Assembly (NCBI GenBank): GCA_003141415.1
Contig: PLLX01000048.1
Location: 1 to 55,080 of the forward strand
DNA length: 55,080 nucleotides
Source: Bacteroidales bacterium
Lineage (GTDB): Bacteria > Bacteroidota > Bacteroidia > Bacteroidales > VadinHA17
Reading direction: 5' to 3'
Within the stretch, counting starts at the first letter, position 1. Each line of letters begins with the position of its first letter. The translations under genes and the position numbers were made by a program. This document shows, piece after piece, positions 17,101-25,181 of the stretch. Below the pieces are notes generated by a model. The model was not told the DNA's origin and did not search any database. It saw nothing but the letters and a program-made list of their open reading frames with translations.

Positions 17101-19000
17101 TTATAATGGTGCAGCATGGAGGGACGGGAATAATGGTATATTTCCTATAAGTGGTCGTTATACTACGGAAGATAATAATAACGATTACAAGATGCAGACC
17201 TATTTCAAACTAAAGGCAAAGGCACTTATGGAATCTGGCATAAGTCATGTTAGCGTGCTTACTGTTTGGGATGAAGAATATAAGTTACTTTATGTTATTT
17301 TTAAAGATTCAGTTATCCAAGATAATAATGAAACGATAGTTTTTCACGAACCGAGTAATAGGTGGATCACTTTCACGGAATTTGACCAAACATCCATCAA
17401 TGGTTTCAACACACCCCTTGAATTTTTTAAAGAGTGTTATATAATAGTTAAGGGATTTGAAAATGGGATAGGGTTTTCTTTCGATTATGATACAAGATTT
17501 GCTCATTTTAATCTCGGAGGAGGACTTGGTACTACGGCACTTACGCTCGTTAACCCGGAAATGTTACCTATTGAGATAACAATGCCTACTCCACAAATAA
17601 GTTCTTCCCCTTTATTATCTACGATGCCTCTTAACATAGTATTAACACTTCCATTACCAGATATTGGAGTTTCGTGGGTTCATAATAGTAATCCAGTCAT
17701 GATATTTGCTGCCGAAGACCACACATCGGATATAGCACAGATCACTTATATGGATATTATAGGAAATGTTCGTGTATTCATTGGCGAAATTCCCAATTGG
17801 ATTACCGTGTGGAACTATTCTGGGAGATATGCTTTCAGTGCGGGTGATGATATTTTTGAGGGAGAGGATATAAGTATTTTCCCCAATAGTGTCAATACAT
17901 CTTTTCAACGCACGGTATCGGTTATTTTTGCCGATTTATTGGGTAATATAAGCACAGTTTCAGTAACGCAGGAAGCATCGGTTATTGAACCCTTAGTCGT
18001 TATTTCTAAGAATCCACTCGACACCACAGACTTTTTGATATATCCTAATATAACTTCAGGGTCATGTTATGTCGGGGATAATACTGTTTCGATTACATTT
18101 TCAGTACATAAATCATCTCTTGGAACGGGGATGCCGCTGATTGTTTATTATGTTATAACAAGAGATGGTGTTTATGATGAACAAGGTGAGTTATCTGCGA
18201 GGGACGGGATACAAACAGCTAAAATTATTTCTTTAAGCAGTAATGCTATTGCCAGTGAGGTAATAATAGTTTACTTAAGTGGTATTCCGGTAGGTTCTCC
18301 AACGGGGATTATGGATGTTAATATAAGTGCGGGTATATTGCCATTGGTTATTACACTACCAACCCCTATTGTTAGCGTATCATGGATTACGGTTAGTAAT
18401 GACACCATGAATTGGACGGCATTACAGTATGGTTCGTCCCAAAAAAGAATTTCTATTGTTTCTGTAGTCGGAACATGGGCAACATTACAGTCATTTCCAT
18501 CATGGATTACTATTGTCGAAAATAGTGAGGGAAGTATTATCGAAATAGGTGATACAATATCTGATGGAGAAACAATAGCATTATATCCAAAGAATATAAA
18601 TACCCTCCCAACGATAATATCAGGTTTTGTTAGCATTATTGATAATATTGGAAATATAAGTACAATACAGGTTACACAACAGGCGTCCTTAGTTAATCCA
18701 GATGTAAGGGTATGGATGAATCCATCGGATACATCAGGAATCACATTATCTGGTGCATTTGGGACGGCTGCAATCGGGAGTAAGAATATAAATATTACCT
18801 TTACGCCTAATGATCCGTATGTAGGTAATGGAGGGGTATTAAATTTGGAATATCAAATATGGAAGAATACCATACAGGTAGGTGGTGGAAATTTAATGAA
18901 TCTTTCAAACAAGAAAGTTAACACAAAACTATTAACAATGTCATCTATAGCAAACGCAGGGGATATAATCACAGTATATTTAAACGAATCAAATTTATAA
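14120..19000 (+). CDS. Tail stabilisation/ring protein with two C-terminal BACON-like repeats
   Basis: 1626 residues. The N terminus (residues 14-28) has GLNTDDNQNFIANGD, matching the (G)xNxDxxxxxxxNGDxxxxxNV signature of tail stabilisation proteins of crAss-like and related Bacteroidetes podoviruses. Residues about 40-1150 are beta-rich, as expected for a tail-hub ring or propeller. The C-terminal 450 residues hold two related repeats of about 215 residues (from about 1173 and about 1407). Each has a PxWIT motif (1224, 1460), then V/I-SVTQEAS or IQVTQQAS. That is the pattern of BACON carbohydrate-binding domains. The fusion may place sugar-binding modules at the tail, helping adhesion to host glycans or mucin. 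The BACON call is by motif only. Confidence 0.75.
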   Translation: MSNVTQEILFNGSGLNTDDNQNFIANGDSPWRLNVMVSGNEAAGILTNILGNSLSVDITDHKLSLSHTYTTIGSYYNRLTRKVYYFVWSTPYDSGGGVYIYDNRLFEFDEDKKTLELIFLDSHNYFGLSLSTPFKDSSMLGDWLYFNPRVSEPKMIDVVRAFNYTNYVTYSTSSIYVFGDKVTFYGGLFVALAGVSTGQTPITHPEKWNRIGDSYRDKSDLVFDSEFDYAFNVLKMPPVIRPKVSYGNDTHIQVNNVRGKLFRFSYRYKYFDNTYSKYSAFSDITLPEESEIYNGEVLNSTVTNNYIKISINAHSPALVKEIEIVAQETTGDWKRVKIINRQEQAELTTFDMSFNFYNNESYLTVTNIEVATVSDYVPQRANSMEIINKNILTYGGCLEGFDNIPKDEIRVGLTPVLQSIYSPPIIGATRRNNIPWDITDVVVLYDGNPIEYGKGIDIGSWWPGTVVAGDVYVVTIDGKTNIYTVTANDVAHTNVAMASLIAFLSDNYSTYGIRIQSDPNLIDILSLYGNPIVADITQSLFCVNGGASNLLTKKSGFKTGANHPFCIFYYDDNLRRWDAQVSKENVHIFGLEMHGTTVYVPMLNEVSPPPDDTSYKWTIDWEVYHQPPVGARYWRWGYAGNSLCSKMVQYIVSDVTDGDPATDGANLCKVNITPLQTLKSTITADWNQYPNSIIDTYTWKTGDRIRFITKKVVSAGSAVLGDIIDGVYEYEILKQSGDDSEFIFIQGLIASNGITAADIGENSLAEIYSPLATISETQTVYYEFGDMMPIREDSAGVMVHYGQNGIHNQDTVLSHTAMGSFDSGDVYHIMRTPSKPIDTDNPLVGFFHESQWYSDFYESTDFNKGKIGFETNFGQRFLNIVRYSRPYFQNTEINGLSTFEEDDANNWPGYKEYNDIFGDIVAIYEFGDTLKVYQERKPSSTLVGRQEWLGANGEPTVAVSDVVLGAIRYDKSNYSTIFPESLSRNNNFIYGFDIYNGAAWRDGNNGIFPISGRYTTEDNNNDYKMQTYFKLKAKALMESGISHVSVLTVWDEEYKLLYVIFKDSVIQDNNETIVFHEPSNRWITFTEFDQTSINGFNTPLEFFKECYIIVKGFENGIGFSFDYDTRFAHFNLGGGLGTTALTLVNPEMLPIEITMPTPQISSSPLLSTMPLNIVLTLPLPDIGVSWVHNSNPVMIFAAEDHTSDIAQITYMDIIGNVRVFIGEIPNWITVWNYSGRYAFSAGDDIFEGEDISIFPNSVNTSFQRTVSVIFADLLGNISTVSVTQEASVIEPLVVISKNPLDTTDFLIYPNITSGSCYVGDNTVSITFSVHKSSLGTGMPLIVYYVITRDGVYDEQGELSARDGIQTAKIISLSSNAIASEVIIVYLSGIPVGSPTGIMDVNISAGILPLVITLPTPIVSVSWITVSNDTMNWTALQYGSSQKRISIVSVVGTWATLQSFPSWITIVENSEGSIIEIGDTISDGETIALYPKNINTLPTIISGFVSIIDNIGNISTIQVTQQASLVNPDVRVWMNPSDTSGITLSGAFGTAAIGSKNINITFTPNDPYVGNGGVLNLEYQIWKNTIQVGGGNLMNLSNKKVNTKLLTMSSIANAGDIITVYLNESNL

Positions 19001-19004
19001 TAAA

Positions 19005-19421
19005 ATGGCAAGTTCAATTCCAAGAGAGAGAAGAAAAGATTATGCGGTAGCAATGGCAGCTAAAAATTTGAAGATAGCTTTCTTCACAGAGATGGCAGCT
19101 TATGATCCATTAACGGCAACGACATATACAGCGCTTGCCGCTATTTGTACAGAGGTTTCCAGTTCGGGTACTGGCTATACTACGGGTGGTTACGCACTCA
19201 CTGGTAAGACATCAGCATACTTATCCACTAATGGGGCGATAATGACGGCATATCTATTAAGTGTTTCTAATGCCACATTTTCAGTGCAATATGGGGTTAT
19301 TTATGATTCAGCAACAGATAAGATTGAGGGCGTGCAAGATTGGTACACAACTTATGTTGTAACGAATGGAACGATAACTATTACTTTCGACAATTCAAAT
19401 GGGGTATTTAATATTCAATAG
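19005..19421 (+). CDS. Small tail-module structural protein
   Basis: 138 residues beginning MASSIPRERRKDYAVAMAAK after an AATAAAATG leader, 4 nt past the tail stabilisation gene. The N terminus is helical and basic. The rest is beta-rich and Thr/Ser/Gly-rich (EVSSSGTGYTTGGYALTGKT), as in tail-fibre-associated or structural jelly-roll-like phage proteins. Function is inferred only from composition and position. Confidence 0.6.
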   Translation: MASSIPRERRKDYAVAMAAKNLKIAFFTEMAAYDPLTATTYTALAAICTEVSSSGTGYTTGGYALTGKTSAYLSTNGAIMTAYLLSVSNATFSVQYGVIYDSATDKIEGVQDWYTTYVVTNGTITITFDNSNGVFNIQ

Positions 19422-19426
19422 GTTTA

Positions 19427-21292
19427 ATGAATAAGACCAATCAATTCAAGACGTGTTCGTTTTTTATGGCGAAGAATGATGTTCTTCACATGCTTATCTT
19501 GGATGAGAATGGCACTCCCGTTACTGTTGAATTGATTGGTGATGAGACTACTCCATCCGCTCCCGGTCAGGTTACTGCTATTGATGCGACAAATATAACC
19601 GATTCTGGATTCACGGCAAACTGGTTACTTACAGAGAACGCAGATGGGTATTATTTTAATCTTGCCACAGACCCCGACATGACACCCCATATAAGCGGAT
19701 ATGAAAATCTTGATGTGGAAAATGTAAATCATGTTGATATAACAGGACTCACTCCGGGGGTTGTTTATTACTATCAGGTGAGTGCTTATAACAATATAGG
19801 AGAGGGTCTTGAATCTAATATTATTTCTACACTTATTCTTTCGGCTGTATTACTTGAAGACTTAGATGGAAACGAGTATCACACTATTGTCATTGGTAAT
19901 CAGGAATGGATCGTTGAAAATCTTAAGGTAACGCAATATGCCGATACATCAATAATCCCGAATGTTACTATAGATGCTGATTGGGCAGCATTAACAGCCA
20001 TAGATAATAAAGATACTTATGGTGGGATATATAACTGGTATGCTGCAACTGATGCAAGAAATATTGCACCCGTAGGTTGGCACGTACCAACATTTGCAGA
20101 GGCAGTAGTATTACAATATGCTATTGGAGCTATTGATGATCAGGAATATGAAGGGCCGGGTTATGATACAACCATAGGTCAAGTTCTTAGAGAAATAGGC
20201 ACTACGTATTGGATAACTGACGATGGTACGGATACGAAAGGATTTCATGCCAGAGGATCGGGAAGAAGAAATTATGATAGTGGAAATTTTGAGGCAATTA
20301 AGGCTTTATTTGTATTTTGGCTTTCAGATGCTGGCCCATTAGGTGCATTACAATCTGTTAGAATTAGTGATGATAATACATATTATATAGAAGAACTCAC
20401 CGCTGGAGTTGGTCAAGAAGCACAAGGTTATTCAATTCGTCTTATAAAAGATGATTCTACTGATCCGGGAACAGTAACAGGTAATGATGGCAAAGTTTAC
20501 ACAACTGTTAAAATTGGTGATCAAGTATGGATGGCAGAGAACAGTGCAGAAACAAAATATCAAAACGGAGACTTAGTTACAGTAGTGACAGACGATACAA
20601 CATGGGCAGCAGAGACAAGCGAAGCAATGTGCTATTACGATAATATCGCCTTATCCGATGGGGATGCCTATTGTTGGTATAATAATGATTTAGCAACTTA
20701 TAAGGCTATTTATGGGGCGCTGTATAATGACTATGCTGTTTTAAGTGCAAAAGAACTTGTTTATTTTACAAGAAGTGCAGTACATGAGTTAGGATGGAGG
20801 GTAGCTACAAAAACAGATTGGGATGATCTTATCGCCGTTCTTGACGGATTGACAGTGGCGGGAGGACGGCTAAAAGAAATAGGGACAACACATTGGACTC
20901 CCCCTAATACAGGTGCAATAGATTCAGTGGAATTTAAAGCCGTTGGCGGTGGATATAGACAAGAAACGGGTACATTTGGTGGCATAAGAGATAGTGCTTT
21001 CTTTTGGACGTCTACATCAGAAGGTTTGCTATCGGGAGTTAATTTTTATCTCAATTATGATACCCAGGATATAAACCATGTAAATACTGTTAAGGGGGCG
21101 GGGTATTCAGTTCGCTGCGTAAGAGATATATATACTTCTACTGTTTATGTAATTTACACAGATGGTATAAGTACTTGGCGTAAGGGAGTAAGAAGTCATG
21201 CTTTTGTTCTTGATAAGACAATAACTCCGTTAGGTTTTAGTGGGGTTGAGGATACAGATTGGGTTAATATAAAATCAGTTAAATTGGACTAA
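19427..21292 (+). CDS. Tail fibre protein with Fn3 and two FISUMP domains
   Basis: 621 residues. Residues about 45-138 form a fibronectin type III domain (PSAPGQVTAIDATNITDSGF; GLTPGVVYYYQVSAYNNIGEG). Residues about 145-345 and 352-570 are two FISUMP-type domains (IGNQEWIVENLKVTQYAD with GWHVPT; IGDQVWMAENSAETKYQNGD with GWRVATKTDWDDL). Each ends in a GYS-RLIKD or GYSVRCVRD motif. The C-terminal 50 residues (YVIYTDGISTWRKGVRSHAF) are related to the next gene. FISUMP domains are common in secreted Bacteroidetes/Fibrobacter proteins and have a lectin-like layout, so a host-recognition role in the tail is plausible. No signal peptide is seen, in contrast to the FISUMP lipoprotein at 47918. Confidence 0.75.
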   Translation: MNKTNQFKTCSFFMAKNDVLHMLILDENGTPVTVELIGDETTPSAPGQVTAIDATNITDSGFTANWLLTENADGYYFNLATDPDMTPHISGYENLDVENVNHVDITGLTPGVVYYYQVSAYNNIGEGLESNIISTLILSAVLLEDLDGNEYHTIVIGNQEWIVENLKVTQYADTSIIPNVTIDADWAALTAIDNKDTYGGIYNWYAATDARNIAPVGWHVPTFAEAVVLQYAIGAIDDQEYEGPGYDTTIGQVLREIGTTYWITDDGTDTKGFHARGSGRRNYDSGNFEAIKALFVFWLSDAGPLGALQSVRISDDNTYYIEELTAGVGQEAQGYSIRLIKDDSTDPGTVTGNDGKVYTTVKIGDQVWMAENSAETKYQNGDLVTVVTDDTTWAAETSEAMCYYDNIALSDGDAYCWYNNDLATYKAIYGALYNDYAVLSAKELVYFTRSAVHELGWRVATKTDWDDLIAVLDGLTVAGGRLKEIGTTHWTPPNTGAIDSVEFKAVGGGYRQETGTFGGIRDSAFFWTSTSEGLLSGVNFYLNYDTQDINHVNTVKGAGYSVRCVRDIYTSTVYVIYTDGISTWRKGVRSHAFVLDKTITPLGFSGVEDTDWVNIKSVKLD

Positions 21293-21294
21293 TA

Positions 21295-21600
21295 ATGGCA
21301 GTTCAATATATTTATTATACCTCAGGGACAATGGTTGAATACACGGATGGTGTGGATGTGTTTAGGGATGGTTCTTTAGGGGGTTCATACATAGTGGAGG
21401 TTCTTGATGGTGCTTCTTGGGATGATTTGGAAAGTATTGATGCCGAGGGTGCAATAGGTATAGATACATTCCGTGATGGTGTTCGTGGGGGAGCATACGT
21501 TATAGATAAAACACTTACTCCAATAGGATTTGCAGGAATAGAATCATTAGATGATGGGATTACAGGTGATTGGATAAATTTACGAATATCAGATATATAA
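21295..21600 (+). CDS. Small tail protein related to C terminus of the upstream FISUMP fibre
   Basis: 101 residues starting 2 nt after the fibre gene. It contains two copies of a motif seen once at the end of the upstream protein: VDVFRDGSLGGSYIVEVLDG and IDTFRDGVRGGAYVIDKTLTP, against ISTWRKGVRSHAFVLDKTIT upstream. Endings such as DWINLRISDI and DWVNIKSVKLD also match. It may be a duplicated capping or docking module for fibre assembly. Its stop TAA overlaps the ATG of the next gene (TAATG), implying coupled translation. Confidence 0.65.
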   Translation: MAVQYIYYTSGTMVEYTDGVDVFRDGSLGGSYIVEVLDGASWDDLESIDAEGAIGIDTFRDGVRGGAYVIDKTLTPIGFAGIESLDDGITGDWINLRISDI

Positions 21601-24600
21601 TGAAAAAGATTTTAACAATTTTAATTGCACTTGCCATAGCCTTGGTGAGTTGTGCACAACAGACTTTTAATGTAAATGTGGTAATTCAAAAGGCCACACC
21701 TACATTATCTTTTAATGGAAGTGGAGGGATCATTGACTTTCTTAATGGAAGTGCCCACATAACGCTTACACAGAGTTTGAATACGTTAACTCTTGCGGGT
21801 GGAAACTTATCACTTGGAACAAATAACCTCCTTACAACGGGTTTTATTGGAGTTACGGGGGCAAGAATAACAAAAGGATGGTTTATTGATGGAGAGTTCT
21901 CTAACATGCCTACTGTTGCGGGAAACTCATTAACATCATATTTCGCTACTTCGGCACAGCTATCGGCAATAACGGCAACATCATTGGGGCTTGGAAATGT
22001 TAATAATGTTAGTGTTGCGACTATTCTTACAAGTCCTGCACTCACAGGAACCCCAACAGCACCCACGGCAACAGTTGGTACTAACACCACACAGGTAGCT
22101 ACAACTGCCTTCGTGTTGGCTAATGGAGGTGGCGGAGGAGGTGCTGGCACATGGGGAAGTATAACAGGAACCCTTTCTTTACAGTCAGACCTTGAAACCG
22201 CACTGAATTTAAAACTTAATACCAATGGGAGTGCTGCAAGTCTGACAAGTTTTCCTACGCTAAACCAAAATACGACAGGAAGTGCCGCTACGTTAACTAC
22301 ACCAAGGGCAATTTATGGAAATAATTTCAATGGTTCGGTTGCCTTAACACAAATAATCGCATCTACTTATGGCGGAACGGGTAACGGATTTACTAAATTT
22401 ACAGGGGCAACACAAACAGAGAAAACCTACACATTACCTGATGTAAGTACTACTATCTTGACTTCTAATTCTCCAGTGACGGTAGCACAAGGGGGAACTG
22501 GACGAGTAACGTCAACAATTGCATACGGATTATTGGCTGCGGGGACAACGGCAACGGGGGTACAACAGACACTCGCCACCGGATCAGGTGGACAGATACT
22601 TCGTAGTGGTGGTAGTGGAGCGTTACCTTCATATTCAACAGCAACCTATCCGGCAGTGGCAGGAACAGCACGTAAAATGGTGGTTTCTGATGGTACTAAT
22701 CTTGTCATGTCTACCGAGACTTATGATACACCGGGGGCAGTAGGAAATATGCTTATGTCTGATGGTACAAATCAGGTTAGCACCACGCCCGTTGACATCG
22801 CAACTGTTATGTCTCAATATTATATTGATGCTACAAGTTCTATACAGGGACAGTTAAATGCACTTTCCACACGAATTACGGCACTCGAAGGTAATACTCC
22901 TTCATATCCAAATTATTATGTTGCAAATGCCGGATCAGATGCAGCAGATGGGTTAACCCCTGCAACTGCATGGCAGACAATTTCAAAAATAAATGGATTA
23001 ACTATATTATCGGGAACAGGGATTAATTTTAACAAAGGGGATACGTGGCATGAGATATTGACAGTTCCTTCTTCTGGTATTTCAGGCAACCCCATTGTAT
23101 TTGGTTCTTACGGTACAGGGAATAAGCCTATCATTGATGGATCAGATATTGTTTCTACATGGACGGCTGATAATAGTGATGTAGAAACAGGAGGGACATT
23201 TGTTTCAGGATTAGAGACTGAGACAAGTGCTTTTACAACTGAATGGACAACAAAGACAGTAGCAAATAGTAATACTATGACTGTTTCTTCAACTGTAAAA
23301 AATCATGGTACTAATTCTGCACTAATTACTTTCAATGGTACTGGACAGGAAGCGTATGCTTATAAGGATCTTTCTAACCAAACAGAAATGAATTTTAGGT
23401 TTTATTTCTATTTGGCTTCAGATTTTGCAATGCACGCAAATGGTAGTTCTATTGATCTTGGTTTGATGTATGATACTGGTAATGGTTGGTTATTTGGTGT
23501 GGTTTTGGAAGCAGATGCGGGGAGTACAACATCCTTTCATTTGAAAGGAGATAGGATAAAACCAACAGATGCCATTGTTTACACTGGAGCTAATGGTTCG
23601 ATTTCAAGAGGCGCTTGGCATTATGTTGAAATAGAGTTCGATAGAGGAACTACAAATGGAGGATGGCAGATGTGGTTGGATGGTAATTCTGTCGGAAGTG
23701 ATTTTACATTAAATACAATTATATATAATCCAAACAGGGTTTATATAGGAGATGCTGGTGAATTGGGTTATCCTGCAAGTACAGCAAAAATATATTTTGA
23801 TGATATAAAGGTAAGTACTTCTGTTATCGGGGCATTCCCGGCGGGAGTGGCTAATGTTTATGATGCTACAATAGCAGCAACAACAGTTCAGGTTTTCAGA
23901 GACGGGTTAAGAGCAACCAAGGGATCATCAAAAGCGGCACTTAATGATCATGAGTGGTTTTGCAGTGGTACAACATTATCATATAGAGATGATTCAGGAA
24001 CACCACAAGGGGCAGGATATGTTATTGCAGCCTCGGTAAGAAATAGTTGTATTGAAGTTTCAAAAGGATTTGCACAAACAGATTATATTACTATTGATGG
24101 TCTGGATATAAGAAATTCAAATTTGAATGGAATATTTTTCCCTGCAACTTCAACTGGTGCGATTATAAAAAACTGTGATGTGAAGTATAATTATAATGAT
24201 GGTATTCGTTCATCGGCAGGCGAAGTAGCATCTAATGTATTAGTAACAACTTGTAATTTAAGTTGGAATGGAGGTGGTGGTGTTGATATAGTTACTCCAA
24301 GTCATAACTGGACGATTAGTTATAATAATGTTTTTAGAAACTGTCAATACAATGATAGTTATCAAAATCACAATTGGAATGCAGGAATACACACATGGTG
24401 CGAGGATGCTACAGTTAAATCAATCCAGATAATTCACAATACCATTTATTCTAATGGGAAATTACCTAATAATACTTATGTAAGTATATCATCTGGCAGG
24501 GGAATACATTTTGATACTGTTGAAGAAACAAATTATACGGATGGATCATTTGTCGGATATAATTTTATTTATGATAATAATCAAGTGGGAATACTTCTTG

Positions 24601-25169
24601 AACACGCTAGTTATCATACTGTTGCTTACAATCTTGTTTATAATAATATTGGAGCATACGGTATAGCAGTTTCAGATTATTCTACTCTTTCAGAAGCAAG
24701 CTATAATAAAGTTTATAACAATGTATGTTATGGTAATCTTACAGGTATTGTCGCACAGGGCACAAGTAGTTTAACTGCAAACAGATGTAGGGGGAACATT
24801 GTAAAGAATAATATTTCTTTCGGTAATTCAAATAATCAATTAGGATGTTATTATGGTGGTGAGAATGATGGTACGATGGGTAGTGGCAACGTGTACCAGA
24901 ATAACGCATTGGGCGTAGAAGGCACTGGTTTTATTCAGTGGGGTAGCGGTGTGAATAAAAACACTTATGCTGCTTGGGCTTCGGCCTATGGTAGTTCTAC
25001 AAATTCAATTCAAACCGATCCTTTACTTGTAAATTCCACAAGTTTAAATTTTCAGTTACAAACAGGATCACCCTGTATAAATGCAGGAGTAAATGTGGGA
25101 TTAACAACCGATTTCTTAGGAAATCCTATAATTGGACTTCCCGATATTGGAGCATACGAAAAACAATAA
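21600..25169 (+). CDS. Beta-helix tail spike/fibre with lipoprotein-like signal peptide and LamG-like insert
   Basis: 1189 residues from the ATG at 21600 (TAATG overlap). An earlier in-frame start at 21570 would hide the signal peptide. MKKILTILIALAIALVSC is a Sec signal with a lipobox (LVSC, C18). Residues about 40-430 have tail-fibre features: VAQGGTGR, AYGLLAAGTT and GNNFNGSVALTQI. From about 437 a pectate-lyase-type header (YYVANAGSDAADGLTPATAW) opens a right-handed beta-helix. The helix appears interrupted by a LamG-like module (about 527-745, ending KIYFDDIKVS) and then continues with repeated turns (YITIDGLDIRNSNLNGIFF). It probably binds or cleaves surface polysaccharide. A signal peptide on a fibre is odd and is treated as a finding. 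Confidence 0.75.
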   Translation: MKKILTILIALAIALVSCAQQTFNVNVVIQKATPTLSFNGSGGIIDFLNGSAHITLTQSLNTLTLAGGNLSLGTNNLLTTGFIGVTGARITKGWFIDGEFSNMPTVAGNSLTSYFATSAQLSAITATSLGLGNVNNVSVATILTSPALTGTPTAPTATVGTNTTQVATTAFVLANGGGGGGAGTWGSITGTLSLQSDLETALNLKLNTNGSAASLTSFPTLNQNTTGSAATLTTPRAIYGNNFNGSVALTQIIASTYGGTGNGFTKFTGATQTEKTYTLPDVSTTILTSNSPVTVAQGGTGRVTSTIAYGLLAAGTTATGVQQTLATGSGGQILRSGGSGALPSYSTATYPAVAGTARKMVVSDGTNLVMSTETYDTPGAVGNMLMSDGTNQVSTTPVDIATVMSQYYIDATSSIQGQLNALSTRITALEGNTPSYPNYYVANAGSDAADGLTPATAWQTISKINGLTILSGTGINFNKGDTWHEILTVPSSGISGNPIVFGSYGTGNKPIIDGSDIVSTWTADNSDVETGGTFVSGLETETSAFTTEWTTKTVANSNTMTVSSTVKNHGTNSALITFNGTGQEAYAYKDLSNQTEMNFRFYFYLASDFAMHANGSSIDLGLMYDTGNGWLFGVVLEADAGSTTSFHLKGDRIKPTDAIVYTGANGSISRGAWHYVEIEFDRGTTNGGWQMWLDGNSVGSDFTLNTIIYNPNRVYIGDAGELGYPASTAKIYFDDIKVSTSVIGAFPAGVANVYDATIAATTVQVFRDGLRATKGSSKAALNDHEWFCSGTTLSYRDDSGTPQGAGYVIAASVRNSCIEVSKGFAQTDYITIDGLDIRNSNLNGIFFPATSTGAIIKNCDVKYNYNDGIRSSAGEVASNVLVTTCNLSWNGGGGVDIVTPSHNWTISYNNVFRNCQYNDSYQNHNWNAGIHTWCEDATVKSIQIIHNTIYSNGKLPNNTYVSISSGRGIHFDTVEETNYTDGSFVGYNFIYDNNQVGILLEHASYHTVAYNLVYNNIGAYGIAVSDYSTLSEASYNKVYNNVCYGNLTGIVAQGTSSLTANRCRGNIVKNNISFGNSNNQLGCYYGGENDGTMGSGNVYQNNALGVEGTGFIQWGSGVNKNTYAAWASAYGSSTNSIQTDPLLVNSTSLNFQLQTGSPCINAGVNVGLTTDFLGNPIIGLPDIGAYEKQ

Positions 25170-25181
25170 AATAATATAACA

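Noticed and set aside
19427-21292. Diversity-generating retroelement target in the FISUMP fibre
   Set aside because: Lectin-like fibres are common targets, but no reverse transcriptase gene and no template/variable repeat pair was seen in the window.
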